A stretch of 59,671 nt of DNA, from positions 1 through 59,671 of the forward strand of contig CACLLR010000004.1 in the NCBI GenBank assembly GCA_902607805.1, written 5' to 3'. The translations under genes were made by a program, and so were the position numbers. The notes under the pieces are model-generated. The model was not told the DNA's origin, searched no databases, and saw nothing but the letters and a program-made list of their open reading frames with translations. Below are positions 34,940-44,069 of this stretch, piece after piece. The stretch comes from an uncultured Pelagibacteraceae bacterium (GTDB lineage Bacteria > Pseudomonadota > Alphaproteobacteria > Pelagibacterales > Pelagibacteraceae). Every line of letters starts with the position of its first letter. Position 1 is the stretch's first letter.

Positions 34940-35968
34940 ATGTCTAAAATAGAAATCAACAACGTGTATAAAATTTTTGGAAATAATCCAAAATCTGTTC
35001 TTCCAATGGTAAAAGAAGGCGCAACCAAGGAAGAAATTTTAGATAAAACTGGACACACCGTTGGTTTGGATAATGTTTCATTAAAAATAGAAGAAGGCGA
35101 AACATTTGTTTGCATGGGCTTATCTGGTTCAGGCAAATCAACTCTAATAAGACACTTGAATAGACTAATTGACCCTACCGCTGGAGAAATATTAATTGAA
35201 GGAACAAATGTTATGTCTCTTAATAAAGATAAACTTATTGACTTTAGAAGACATAAAATGAGCATGGTATTTCAAAGATTTGGTTTATTTCCTCACAAAA
35301 CTGTTATTCAAAATGTTGGTTATGGTCTTGAAATGCAAGGAATAGATATAGAAAAAAGAAATAAAATATCAATGGAAAAAATTGAATCTGTAGGTCTTAC
35401 TGGATTTGAAAATCAATATCCTAACCAATTGTCAGGTGGTATGCAGCAAAGAGTTGGTTTGGCTAGAGCTTTAGCAACTGATACTGATATCATGTTAATG
35501 GATGAAGCTTTTTCAGCTTTAGATCCATTAATTAGAAGTGATATGCAAAAACAATTAATAGAACTTCAATCGGAATTAAAAAAAACAATAGTTTTTATTA
35601 CACACGATTTAGATGAGTCATTAAGACTTGGTGATCATATAGGTATACTGAATGCTGGTAAACTTGTACAAGTTGGAACACCTGTTGATATTGTTATGAA
35701 TCCAGCAGATGATTATGTCGAAGCTTTTGTGAAAGATGTAAATAGAACAAAAGTAATAAAAGCTAAAATAATAATGACACCTGTCAATAATTCAAATGAT
35801 ATTGAAAAAACTAATTTATTAAAAGTAAATGAAGATCAATTCATTGAAGAATTTTTACCTCAAGTTGTTTGTACGAATGCAAATTGTGAAGTTGTAGATA
35901 AAAAAGGTCAAGTTAAGGGTTATATTTCAAATAAAGAATTACAAAAATCTTTATCAAAACATAATTAA
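34940..35968 (+). CDS. proV: Glycine betaine/proline ABC transporter ATPase (ProV/OpuAA type), orphan
   Basis: A 342-residue ATPase of the osmoprotectant family. The long leader before the Walker A and the typical GLDNVSLKIEEGETFVCMGLSGSGKST are ProV-like. The signature is LSGGMQQRVGLARAL and the Walker B region LMDEAFSALDPLIR. After residue 270 only one CBS-like stretch remains (about 310-340), so it is shorter than the ~400 residues with two CBS domains in E. coli ProV. No proW or proX neighbour is present: upstream is a divergent aldolase gene and downstream a convergent thiolase whose stop overlaps by four bases. Confidence 0.88.
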   Translation: MSKIEINNVYKIFGNNPKSVLPMVKEGATKEEILDKTGHTVGLDNVSLKIEEGETFVCMGLSGSGKSTLIRHLNRLIDPTAGEILIEGTNVMSLNKDKLIDFRRHKMSMVFQRFGLFPHKTVIQNVGYGLEMQGIDIEKRNKISMEKIESVGLTGFENQYPNQLSGGMQQRVGLARALATDTDIMLMDEAFSALDPLIRSDMQKQLIELQSELKKTIVFITHDLDESLRLGDHIGILNAGKLVQVGTPVDIVMNPADDYVEAFVKDVNRTKVIKAKIIMTPVNNSNDIEKTNLLKVNEDQFIEEFLPQVVCTNANCEVVDKKGQVKGYISNKELQKSLSKHN

Positions 35969-37089
35969 TTGACAGACTCTATTACTGTAGCAATACCCAT
36001 ACCTAAGCCTATACATTGAGTGGACAAGGCATATTTTTTATTTTCTCTTCTTAATAAAGTTGCTGCCTTACCAGTAATTCTTGCTCCTGTTGCTCCAAGA
36101 GGATGTCCTAACGCTAATGCTCCTCCATCTAAATTTACTTTTTTTTCGTTAATATTTAAATCTTTCATACATGCTAAAGACTGAGAAGCAAAAGCTTCAT
36201 TTAATTCTATAATATCGATATCTTTAATTGATAAGTTTGCTCTTTTAAGAGCTTTCTCAGAAGCGCCAATAGGACCTAGGCCCATAACTTCTGGTGCACA
36301 ACCTTGAACGGATGTTGAAATAATTCTAGCCAAAATATCTAAATTATTATCTTTTGCATATTGTTCTTCACAAATTAAAGTTACTGCAGCACCATCAGTT
36401 AAAGGTGAAGATGTTCCAGCAGTAATAGTTCCTTTTTGATCAAAAGCTAATTTCAATCCATTTAATATTTCTTGACTAGTTGTTGGTCTAATATTTCCAT
36501 CTTTAGAGCAGTTATCAATAATAGTAATCTCATCCCTGAAATTTCCACAAGTTTCTGCCTCTGATGCCTTTTGATGACTTGATATAGCAAAATTTTGCTG
36601 TTGCTCTCTTGATAATTGATATTTCTTTGCAACATTTTCAGCAGTAATACCCATAGAAAAATATACATTCGGATTTTCTTTTTCTATTTTTGGATATGGA
36701 ATTGGATTAAAGCCTGCAGTAACACGTGTCATACTTTCTACCCCTCCACAAATAAAAGCTTTACCAGATCCCATTGCAATTTTTCCTGCAGCAATATGAA
36801 TTGCTTCCATTGAGGAGCCGCACCATCTATTTACTGTCATACCAGCTGTTTTAATATTCAGTCCACTTATTAAAGCTGAAATCTTTCCTATATTAAAACC
36901 TTGCTCTCCTTCTGGAAAAGCACATCCTATAATAACATCTTCTATGTCTTCGCTGTTTATTTTAGATTGTGAAACGAGTTTTTTTATAACTTCAGATAGC
37001 AAAACATCAGGTTTAACATTAATTAGAGCACCTTTTTTTGCCATCGTAAATGCTGAACGTGAATATGATGCTATGACTGCTTTATACAT
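35965..37089 (-). CDS. Acetyl-CoA acyltransferase (thiolase)
   Basis: A 374-residue thiolase. The nucleophile Cys90 is in VNRWCGSSMEAI; His329 is in GGALALGHPLGATGARI; the acid/base Cys359 is in TQCIGLGMG. Overall it reads as a degradative 3-ketoacyl-CoA thiolase (FadA-like) more than a biosynthetic acetoacetyl-CoA one, but the two are not separated by motif alone. No fadB-type gene is next to it. It is convergent with proV and divergent from bhmT. Confidence 0.88.
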   Translation of the reverse strand: MYKAVIASYSRSAFTMAKKGALINVKPDVLLSEVIKKLVSQSKINSEDIEDVIIGCAFPEGEQGFNIGKISALISGLNIKTAGMTVNRWCGSSMEAIHIAAGKIAMGSGKAFICGGVESMTRVTAGFNPIPYPKIEKENPNVYFSMGITAENVAKKYQLSREQQQNFAISSHQKASEAETCGNFRDEITIIDNCSKDGNIRPTTSQEILNGLKLAFDQKGTITAGTSSPLTDGAAVTLICEEQYAKDNNLDILARIISTSVQGCAPEVMGLGPIGASEKALKRANLSIKDIDIIELNEAFASQSLACMKDLNINEKKVNLDGGALALGHPLGATGARITGKAATLLRRENKKYALSTQCIGLGMGIATVIESVN

Positions 37090-37162
37090 TTTTTATTTTT
37101 TTCTTTATTTATATGTTTATTTTGGAAATGGTAAAGGTAACAATTCAGCTTATTCATAGCAA

Positions 37163-37188
37163 CAGTGAAAAAACTTGTGTTTTCATTG
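37163..37188. other. Hairpin upstream of the homocysteine methyltransferase gene
   Basis: CAGTGAAAA (37163-37171) pairs with TTTTCATTG (37180-37188), including one G-U pair, across an 8-base loop. It lies about 35 bases before the bhmT ATG in a 133-base divergent gap with the thiolase gene. It does not contain the conserved core of the SAM-II/SAM-V family that precedes bhmT in other SAR11, so I do not call it a riboswitch. Confidence 0.35.
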
Positions 37189-37222
37189 ATTGTCTTACAT
37201 AGTCTTTGTAAATTTTGTAATA

Positions 37223-38122
37223 ATGTTTAAAAAAAATAAAAAATATATTTTAGATGGAGGAGGAGGACAAACTTTACTTGAAATGGGTCTTCGACCTGAA
37301 GGTGCCCTTTGGTCCGCAACGGCTTTAATAAATAAAAATTTAAATTCATTAGTTGTAAATATGCATACTGATTTTATAAAAGCTGGATCAGAACTAATAG
37401 TTACTACAAATTTTTCAGTAAGAAAAAAGAGATTAATACAATACAATAAATTAAATTACTTTGAAGAAGCAACTAACTCTGCTGCGTTACTAGCAAAAAA
37501 AGCAAAAGAAAATACAGGTAAAAATGTATTAATTGCAGGATCTATTCCAACGCAAGGAATAGTATATTCTGCAGAAATTATTACTAATGATAAAGAAACC
37601 TATTCAGGTTTTTATGAAACAGCAAAAATTTTAAATCCAAATGTTGATTTATTTTATTTAGATGTTCTAAGTAGATTAAAAGAAATAAAAATAGCTTTTG
37701 ATGCAATTAAAAGTTTTAAAAAACCAATCTTAATTGGAGTACATTTGCTTAAAAATGGATTACTGCCTTCTAATGAAAAAATTGAAGATTTAATTCCTAT
37801 AACAAAAGATATTAATTGTTGTGGGATTATTTTAGCATGTGTATCGCCAGAAATTATTGACATTTCATTAACAAAATTAACTAAATTAAACTTACCATTT
37901 GGGTTTAAAGTTAATGCTTTCGCAGATATTCCTGAGAACAATCCTGATGTTTGGTATGATTATGTAGATCCAGTAGATATGTTTGGAACTAGGGCAAATG
38001 AATTTACTCCAGAAGTTTATAAAAAATTTATTAAAAAAGCTTCTACAACTGGGGCCAATTTACTTGGTGGTTGTTGTGAAATAAAACCTAGACATATTAA
38101 AGCTTTAAAAAATTTATTTTAA
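37223..38122 (+). CDS. bhmT: Homocysteine S-methyltransferase family protein (betaine-homocysteine methyltransferase type)
   Basis: A 299-residue zinc methyltransferase. The start LDGGGGQTLLEMGLRPEG is the homocysteine-binding loop; the zinc cysteines are Cys206 (ACVSPE) and Cys284/Cys285 (GGCCEIKPRHI). It transfers a methyl group from betaine, methylmethionine or a similar donor to homocysteine. I start at the ATG at 37223; a TTG at 37190 in frame would add a hydrophobic stretch with no family support. In this lineage it would feed dimethylglycine to the dehydrogenase at 21484. The methyl donor is not proven. Confidence 0.82.
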   Translation: MFKKNKKYILDGGGGQTLLEMGLRPEGALWSATALINKNLNSLVVNMHTDFIKAGSELIVTTNFSVRKKRLIQYNKLNYFEEATNSAALLAKKAKENTGKNVLIAGSIPTQGIVYSAEIITNDKETYSGFYETAKILNPNVDLFYLDVLSRLKEIKIAFDAIKSFKKPILIGVHLLKNGLLPSNEKIEDLIPITKDINCCGIILACVSPEIIDISLTKLTKLNLPFGFKVNAFADIPENNPDVWYDYVDPVDMFGTRANEFTPEVYKKFIKKASTTGANLLGGCCEIKPRHIKALKNLF

Positions 38123-38134
38123 TAGTATTAAAAA

Positions 38135-38842
38135 TTAGCCAATATTTTGAAGAAAAGGTAAATAATTTAAAAGATAAAAACCTAATATTTGAAGTTGATT
38201 TGTTAAAATTAAAAAACCAGTTAAAAATAATAAAATACCCCCAGTTTTTGAAATTATGTTTATATTTTTTTTTAAATTTTTTGAAAAAATCATAAATTTT
38301 TGAATTAAATAACCTGATAATATAAACGGAATTGCAAGCCCAGCAGAATAGAAAGTAAGCAATAGTATCGCTTGTCCTAAAGTTTCTTCAGTTGCTGCTA
38401 ATGCTAAAATAGATCCTAAAATTGGACCAATGCAAGGAGTCCAGCCAAAACCAAAGGCCATACCAACTAAAATTGAAGAAAAAATATTTTGATCATTTTT
38501 AATGTTAAATCTTTTTTCAATATTTAAAAATTTAAAATTGAATATTCCAATTATTTGAAGTGAAAAAAAAATTATTATAAGTCCTGATATTAATCTTAAT
38601 ATAGTTGAGTTATTTAAAATAAATTTTCCAATTAATGAACTACTTGCTCCAAAACTTATAAATACAAAAGAAAAACCAAAAGTAAATAAAACTATCGGTA
38701 AAAGTTTAATTTTTTTTTGTTCTAATAATTCATTTAAAGATTTTCCAGAAATATAAGAAATATATCCTGGTATTAAAGGAAGAACGCATGGAGATAAAAA
38801 ACTTAACAAACCTGCTCCAAAAGATAAAAATAATTTTAACAT
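38135..38842 (-). CDS. ccdA: Cytochrome c biogenesis protein CcdA
   Basis: A 235-residue inner-membrane protein with six helices that carries reducing power across the membrane for cytochrome c maturation and disulfide isomerisation. Active cysteines lie in SFLSPCVLPLIPGYISYISG (residues 13-32) and in GWTPCIGPILG. Length and topology match the short DsbD homologue. The start overlaps the stop of the SMP-30 gene by one base, so it is co-transcribed with the catabolic genes although functionally unrelated. Confidence 0.9.
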   Translation of the reverse strand: MLKLFLSFGAGLLSFLSPCVLPLIPGYISYISGKSLNELLEQKKIKLLPIVLFTFGFSFVFISFGASSSLIGKFILNNSTILRLISGLIIIFFSLQIIGIFNFKFLNIEKRFNIKNDQNIFSSILVGMAFGFGWTPCIGPILGSILALAATEETLGQAILLLTFYSAGLAIPFILSGYLIQKFMIFSKNLKKNINIISKTGGILLFLTGFLILTNQLQILGFYLLNYLPFLQNIG

Positions 38843-39726
38843 TATATATAATTAAATTTTTTTATACTTTTGCCTTTCATGTTAGTATGTATTTTAAATA
38901 AAGATCCTGATAATTTAAATTCTTTCATTTCTTTTTTTGTCATTGATTTTTTTGCTGATGTTACAAATAGTTCAGAATTATATTTTCCACCAAATGTACA
39001 ATTTGTTATATTTTTTGCAGGTAATTTTATTTTATGTATTATTTTAGCTTTTTTATTAAACACTGTGATACGAGCACCACCAAAATGACATACCCAAAGA
39101 TTATTTTTTTTATCTGTTGTAATGCCATCAGGAGCTCCTTGACTTTTATTAAACTTTATAAAAATATTTTTTTTAATTATCTTCATTTGTTTATTAATTT
39201 TTATTTTATAAATTCTTTTTTGCCTACTATCATTATGATAAAAATTATTAGAATTTAAAAAAGCAGGACCATTTGTAATTATATAATCTGTATCTATTTT
39301 TTTTAATTTTAATTTTTTATTCAAACAATATAAATCCCCATTCTTGATATTTCTTTCTAAATTATCCATTGTGCCGAACCATAAATTACCTTTTGGATCA
39401 GTTTTGCCATCGTTTATTCTATTTTTAGGTTTATCTTTATCAATAAATATACTTTTAATTTTTTTTTTTGTTTTAAGGTCAATAATTCTTAATTCTCCTT
39501 GGAGACCTAAAATAAAATTATTTTTTTTACAGTGAGCTAAAAATCCTATTTCTTTATTTATATTTATAATTCTTTTTTTTTTATTTTTTAAATTAAGACA
39601 ATGAATTTTTTTTTTTTTTATATCAACAAAATATATTGAATTGTGTTCTTTTACCCAAAGAGTACCTTCCCCAAGTATATTATTTGCTTTCCACAAACAC
39701 TCAGGTTTTGAAGTTAATATTTTCAA
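38842..39726 (-). CDS. SMP-30/gluconolactonase family lactonase
   Basis: A 294-residue six-bladed beta-propeller. Metal ligands are Glu20 in LGEGTLW, Asn/Asp in NDGKTDPKGNLWFGTMD and Asp in GAPDGIT, all in their expected order. Such enzymes hydrolyse sugar lactones, as in Caulobacter xylonolactonase XylC. In this operon it would open the lactone made by the XylB-like dehydrogenase. Composition is extremely Lys/Ile/Asn-rich. The frame starts with TTG at 39726, one base after the hydrolase stop, indicating coupling; no ATG is near. Confidence 0.82.
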   Translation of the reverse strand: MKILTSKPECLWKANNILGEGTLWVKEHNSIYFVDIKKKKIHCLNLKNKKKRIININKEIGFLAHCKKNNFILGLQGELRIIDLKTKKKIKSIFIDKDKPKNRINDGKTDPKGNLWFGTMDNLERNIKNGDLYCLNKKLKLKKIDTDYIITNGPAFLNSNNFYHNDSRQKRIYKIKINKQMKIIKKNIFIKFNKSQGAPDGITTDKKNNLWVCHFGGARITVFNKKAKIIHKIKLPAKNITNCTFGGKYNSELFVTSAKKSMTKKEMKEFKLSGSLFKIHTNMKGKSIKKFNYI

Positions 39727-39727
39727 T

Positions 39728-40570
39728 TTATATTAAAATTACTTTTGAATTTTGCTCACCTAAATTATCTATTGATAATTTTATACTATCGCCTGCTTTT
39801 AAAAAAACTTGAGGTTTTTTTCCCATTCCAACTCCAGGTGGTGTGCCTGTAGTAATAATATCGCCTGGTTGTAAAGACATATATTTACTTAAATATGATA
39901 CAATTTCATAAACATTAAAAATCATCTTATTTGTATTTCCTGTTTGCATTCTTTTTTCGTTTACATCTAAAAACAAATTTAAATTGTTAATGTCTTTAAT
40001 TTCGTCTTTAGTTACAATATATGGGCCTATGGGGCCATAAGTATCGTGTGATTTTCCTTTAACCCACTGACCAAGTTTTTCAATCTGCCATTCTCTTTCA
40101 CTTATATCGTTTACCAAACAATAACCAAATATATGACTATCGGATTCACTTTCTTTAATATCTTTACATTCTTTTCCAATAATAATTCCTAACTCAACTT
40201 CCCAGTCTAATTTTTTTGAATTTGGCTTGATTTCAATATTATCATTAGGTCCATTTATACAACTTGTAGCTTTCATAAAAACAATTGGCTCTGTAGGAAT
40301 TGGGTTTCCAGTTTCTTCTGCATGGTCAGAATAATTTAAACCTATTGCTACAAATTTTCCTGGATTTTTTACGCATGGACCAATTCTTTCGCTTGAAGAA
40401 ACTTCTTTAAGCGAATTTAAATCTAATTTTTCAATTTTACTTATCGTTTCAAAATTTAAAAGATTGGGGTTTAAATCTGGTATTATTGAACTTATATCTT
40501 TTATTTTATTATTTTTATCCAATATTGCAGGTTTTTCTTTTCCTTTATCTCCTACTCTTAATAATTTCAT
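39728..40570 (-). CDS. Fumarylacetoacetate hydrolase family enzyme (2,4-diketo-3-deoxy-sugar-acid hydrolase)
   Basis: A 280-residue FAH-fold hydrolase. MKLLRVGDKGKEKP, IGPCVKNPGKFVAIGLNY-SDHAEETG, DWEVELGIIIG and GDIITTGTPPGVGMG match the group that hydrolyses 2,4-diketo-3-deoxy-L-fuconate or -rhamnonate in Xanthomonas and Sphingomonas. Metal-binding Glu/Asp residues lie in WEVELG and the NDISER region. The reaction gives pyruvate plus lactate (from 6-deoxy acids) or plus glycolate (from pentonates). The SDR gene immediately upstream would provide the 4-keto substrate. General acylpyruvase is the alternative. Confidence 0.82.
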   Translation of the reverse strand: MKLLRVGDKGKEKPAILDKNNKIKDISSIIPDLNPNLLNFETISKIEKLDLNSLKEVSSSERIGPCVKNPGKFVAIGLNYSDHAEETGNPIPTEPIVFMKATSCINGPNDNIEIKPNSKKLDWEVELGIIIGKECKDIKESESDSHIFGYCLVNDISEREWQIEKLGQWVKGKSHDTYGPIGPYIVTKDEIKDINNLNLFLDVNEKRMQTGNTNKMIFNVYEIVSYLSKYMSLQPGDIITTGTPPGVGMGKKPQVFLKAGDSIKLSIDNLGEQNSKVILI

Positions 40571-40587
40571 ATTTCTTCCTTTTTTTA

Positions 40588-41328
40588 CTAAATACTCATT
40601 CCTCCGTCAATTGGATGAACTACCCCTGTGATAAAATCTGATTCATCACTTGCTAGATAAACTGCAAGAGCAGCAATTTCTTCAGCACTAGCAAGTCTTT
40701 TCATTGGTTGTCTAGCAATAAAATCTTTTTTTGCCTTTACTGGATCTGGTGATGCTGCAACTCTATCTTCCCAAGAAGGAGTGTGGACTGTTCCTGGGGC
40801 AATTGCATTGCATCTAATATTATTTTTTATAAAATCTACAGCAATAGATTTAGTAAATCCTATTATTGCTGCTTTTGTAGAACCATAAACAAATCTATTT
40901 GGTAGTCCTCTAAGACTTGAAACTATTGAAGAAATATTAATTATATTTCCTTTATTTTGTTTTATCATTAACGGAAGCAAAGATTTAGTCATTAAGTACA
41001 TTGATTTAACATTTGTATTAAATGAAAAGTCCCAATCTTTTTCGTTGCATTCCAAGATTGTTCCATGATGGACGTATCCCACTGCATTAAAAAGAACATC
41101 TACTTTTTCTATATTTGAAGAAAATTTTTTTACTTCATTAATTTCAGTAGAATCTAATTTCAAAACATTGATTTCAGGAACTTCTTTATTGAGAGAATCT
41201 AAAGTTTCTTGATTAATATCTGTGGCTATAACGTATGCTCCTTCTTTTGCAAATTTTATTGCAGTCGATCTACCAATGCCTTGTCCAGCTGCTGTAACAA
41301 TAATGTTTTTATTTTCTAATTTTTTCAT
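40588..41328 (-). CDS. SDR dehydrogenase, 2-keto-3-deoxy-L-fuconate dehydrogenase-like
   Basis: A 246-residue short-chain dehydrogenase. Cofactor motif TAAGQGIG (12-19) with Asp37 in ATDIN favours NAD+. Active-site Tyr148 and Lys152 are in YGSTK. VTAAGQGIGR and the end GVVHPIDGGMSI resemble the Xanthomonas 2-keto-3-deoxy-L-fuconate 4-dehydrogenase and the related type 2 hydroxybutyrate dehydrogenases. Adjacent to the FAH hydrolase, it would oxidise the C4 hydroxyl of a 2-keto-3-deoxy aldonate. Other sugar-acid substrates cannot be excluded. Confidence 0.8.
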   Translation of the reverse strand: MKKLENKNIIVTAAGQGIGRSTAIKFAKEGAYVIATDINQETLDSLNKEVPEINVLKLDSTEINEVKKFSSNIEKVDVLFNAVGYVHHGTILECNEKDWDFSFNTNVKSMYLMTKSLLPLMIKQNKGNIINISSIVSSLRGLPNRFVYGSTKAAIIGFTKSIAVDFIKNNIRCNAIAPGTVHTPSWEDRVAASPDPVKAKKDFIARQPMKRLASAEEIAALAVYLASDESDFITGVVHPIDGGMSI

Positions 41329-41331
41329 AAC

Positions 41332-43107
41332 TTAATGAGAGTTTCTAGGTATCCCTTTATTGTTATTAATATCAACATATTGTTCATCTAACTCTAAACA
41401 AGATCCATTTTCAAGTTGCCCAACAAATTTCCTTGAAATTTCTTGCCAAGGAGTTTGGTTTATAAGTTTTGGAATTTTAATATTTGATCTTCTTTTTTTT
41501 ATTTCTTCTTCAGAAATTAATAAATCAATTCTTTTATTATTAAGGTCAATTTTAAGTTGATCTCCAGTATTTAATATTAGTAAATCACCTCCAATTGCGG
41601 ACTCTGGTGAAACATTAAGAATAGAAGGGCTTTCTGATGTTCCGCTTTGCCTTCCGTCACCTAGGGTTGGAAGTGTATTTATACCTTTTTTAAGTAAATT
41701 GTCAGGTGGTTGCATGTTAACTACCTCTGCAGAACCTGGGTAACCTATTGGACCACATCCTCTAATAACTAGAATTGAATTTTCATCAATATCTAAATTT
41801 TTATCATTTATTCTTTTATGATAATCTTCAGGTCCTTCAAACACTATAGCTTTTACCACAAAACAATTTGGATTATCTGGGTTTAACAAATATCTATTTT
41901 TAAATTCTTCACTTATAACCGATGTTTTCATTATAGCTGAACTAAAAAAATTACTTCTCATTACAATAAATCCTGATTTATAAGCTAATGGATTTTTAAA
42001 TTCTTTAATTATTTCTTTATCAATTTTAATTTCAGAATTTAAATTTTTTTCTAAAGTTTTTCCAGTTACAGTTAAAACATCTTTGTGAAGTTGATTATTA
42101 TTTAATAATTCTTTCATTACAGCAGGTACTCCTCCTGCTTTAAAAAAACCTTCCATTAAATGTTCTCCAGCAGGCTGGCAATTAACTAATAATGGAATTT
42201 CATGTCCTAATTTTTGCCAATCTTCAATATCAATTTTAACTCCAATATGTTTTGCAATAGCAATTAAATGTGGAGGACAATTACTTGATCCTCCTAAAGC
42301 ACTTGCAACTTTAATTGCATTTTCAAAAGCATTACGAGTCATGATTTTAGAGGGAGTTAAATCTTCATGGACCATTTCAACTATTCTTTTTGCTGTAGTA
42401 TATGAAATTTCGTCTCTCTCTTTATATGGAGCAGGAATAATTGCAGATCCTGTTAGAGACATTCCTAATGCTTCAGCAATAGAATTCATTGTTGATGCTG
42501 TTCCCATTGTATTACAATGTCCTTCACTAGGTGAAGATGAAGTCGCCATATCCATAAATTCATCATAATTAATTTCACCTTTTGCAAAAAGTTTTCTAGC
42601 TTCCCAAATGATCGTTCCTGATCCAGCTTTTTTTCCTTTGTAATGACCATCAAGCATTGGTCCGCCCGATAAGATAATTGAAGGAATATTTACTGTTGCG
42701 GCAGCCATTAATGCAGCAGGCGTAGTTTTATCACAACCTGTAGTTAAAATTACTCCATCAATTGGATATCCATATAAAATTTCAACAAGAGAAAGATAAG
42801 ATAAATTTCTATCTAATGCAGCCGTTGGTCTTTTTCCAGTCTCTTGAATTGGATGTGTAGGAAATTCCATTGGTATTCCCCCCGCATCTAAAATTCCTTT
42901 TTTAATGGTGTTACTAAGTTTTAATATATGTCTATTACATGGTGAAAGATCACTTCCAGATTGAGCAATTCCAATTATGGGTTTACCAGATTGCAAATCA
43001 TGTTTCTTCAATCCATAATTAAGATATCTTTCTAGATAAATTGCTGTAGACCCAGGATCATCTTTATTATTAAACCAATTTTCACTTCTTAAATTTTTTT
43101 TTTTCAT
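41332..43107 (-). CDS. Aldonate dehydratase of the IlvD/Edd family (D-xylonate/L-arabinonate dehydratase type)
   Basis: A 591-residue Fe-S dehydratase. Cluster cysteines are Cys57 (SPCNRH), Cys125 (TTGCDKTTPA) and Cys198 (EGHCNTMGTAST). Distinctive agreement with Caulobacter XylD is seen in IPMEFPTHPIQE, LSYLSLVEILYGYPIDGV, VNMQPPDNLLKKG and the final IPRNSH (PRHNH in XylD). This is the sugar-acid branch, not the branched-chain amino acid enzyme. It would turn xylonate, arabinonate or a similar aldonate into a 2-keto-3-deoxy acid. Overlaps the aldose epimerase stop by three bases. Confidence 0.87.
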   Translation of the reverse strand: MKKKNLRSENWFNNKDDPGSTAIYLERYLNYGLKKHDLQSGKPIIGIAQSGSDLSPCNRHILKLSNTIKKGILDAGGIPMEFPTHPIQETGKRPTAALDRNLSYLSLVEILYGYPIDGVILTTGCDKTTPAALMAAATVNIPSIILSGGPMLDGHYKGKKAGSGTIIWEARKLFAKGEINYDEFMDMATSSSPSEGHCNTMGTASTMNSIAEALGMSLTGSAIIPAPYKERDEISYTTAKRIVEMVHEDLTPSKIMTRNAFENAIKVASALGGSSNCPPHLIAIAKHIGVKIDIEDWQKLGHEIPLLVNCQPAGEHLMEGFFKAGGVPAVMKELLNNNQLHKDVLTVTGKTLEKNLNSEIKIDKEIIKEFKNPLAYKSGFIVMRSNFFSSAIMKTSVISEEFKNRYLLNPDNPNCFVVKAIVFEGPEDYHKRINDKNLDIDENSILVIRGCGPIGYPGSAEVVNMQPPDNLLKKGINTLPTLGDGRQSGTSESPSILNVSPESAIGGDLLILNTGDQLKIDLNNKRIDLLISEEEIKKRRSNIKIPKLINQTPWQEISRKFVGQLENGSCLELDEQYVDINNNKGIPRNSH

Positions 43108-44060
43108 TAAATTAAATCTACAAGTTTAATTTTTGTAAAATATTTATACTTTTTATAAGGTAAAATTAACGTGGATGGAAATTTTTTTTCATTGGGACTA
43201 TTGGGAAAATGTTGATTTTCTAAACACAAACCTTGAAAAGGAAATAATAAATTTTTAAATCTCAACTTTTGACCTGTGTAGAATTGCAAGCCTGGTTGAT
43301 TTGAATAAAAATTTAATGATATTCCATTATTTTTATTTTTTAAAATTGCAGTCAAATTATCTCTTCTTTTATTAATTATATAATTTATATCGTATCCTTT
43401 TTTTTTTAATAACAATTTTTTTCCAATATTTGAAAAACTCTTAAAGTTATAATTTGATTTTTTTATACTATTTTTTTTACCAGTTGGAATATTATATTTA
43501 TTAACTGGAAGATAAAAATCAGAAAAAATTTTTAAATCATGATTCATAATATTTTTTTTTTTATTTTTATTTAAATTCCAGTAGCAATGATTTGTTATAT
43601 TTACATGAGTTAATTTGTCAGAAAAAAAATAATAAAAAATAGATAAAGTTTTATTATTTAATTGATATTTACATGATAAATTTAAATTACCAGGAAATCC
43701 TTGGTCTAAATTTTTTGATACAATATTATATATTATTTTTTTTTTTGATTTATTTACTATTTTCCAAATTTTTTTATTAAAACCTTTTTTACCACCATGT
43801 AAGCAATTATTATTTTCATTTTTACTAATTTTATAAATTTTGTTTTTTATCTTGAATTTGGCATTTGCAATTCTATTTGCATATCTTCCACAAGTAGTTC
43901 CAACATGGGGATTTTTAATCTTATAATTATTTTTTGAATTTAAATTTAATATTAAATTTAATTTTTTTGGTTTATAAATTATTTCAAAAATTGAAGCTCC
44001 AATGTTTAAAGTTTTAACTTTTATAAATTTATTTTCAATTGTAGAAGATTTAATTTTCAC
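43107..44060 (-). CDS. galM: Aldose 1-epimerase (GalM family)
   Basis: A 317-residue mutarotase-fold protein. Key residues are present: GRYANRI (Arg), CLHGG (His), NITNHCYWNL (catalytic His) and GLCLENQHFPNSPN (catalytic Glu). It interconverts alpha and beta anomers, feeding the right form to the sugar dehydrogenase. The sequence is very Lys/Asn-rich and AT-rich even for this genome, and begins with GTG at 44060. The XylB-like SDR gene ends ten bases before its start. Confidence 0.82.
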   Translation of the reverse strand: MKIKSSTIENKFIKVKTLNIGASIFEIIYKPKKLNLILNLNSKNNYKIKNPHVGTTCGRYANRIANAKFKIKNKIYKISKNENNNCLHGGKKGFNKKIWKIVNKSKKKIIYNIVSKNLDQGFPGNLNLSCKYQLNNKTLSIFYYFFSDKLTHVNITNHCYWNLNKNKKKNIMNHDLKIFSDFYLPVNKYNIPTGKKNSIKKSNYNFKSFSNIGKKLLLKKKGYDINYIINKRRDNLTAILKNKNNGISLNFYSNQPGLQFYTGQKLRFKNLLFPFQGLCLENQHFPNSPNEKKFPSTLILPYKKYKYFTKIKLVDLI

Positions 44061-44069
44061 AAAGAAAAA

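Noticed and set aside
37090..37222. Possible SAM-V riboswitch or leader peptide (29-codon frame at 37113-37202) before bhmT
   Set aside because: SAM-V precedes bhmT in some SAR11, but the conserved GCUAAA-type core is absent here; only a simple hairpin is seen. The short frame has no supporting feature.
41332..43107. Dihydroxy-acid dehydratase IlvD of branched-chain amino acid synthesis
   Set aside because: Motifs and the C-terminal PR-x-S/N-H end match the sugar-acid branch (XylD), and all neighbours are sugar genes.
43107..44060. Gene treated as decayed because of long A/T runs
   Set aside because: All catalytic residues of aldose epimerases are in place and the frame is intact, so it is AT-drifted, not a pseudogene.
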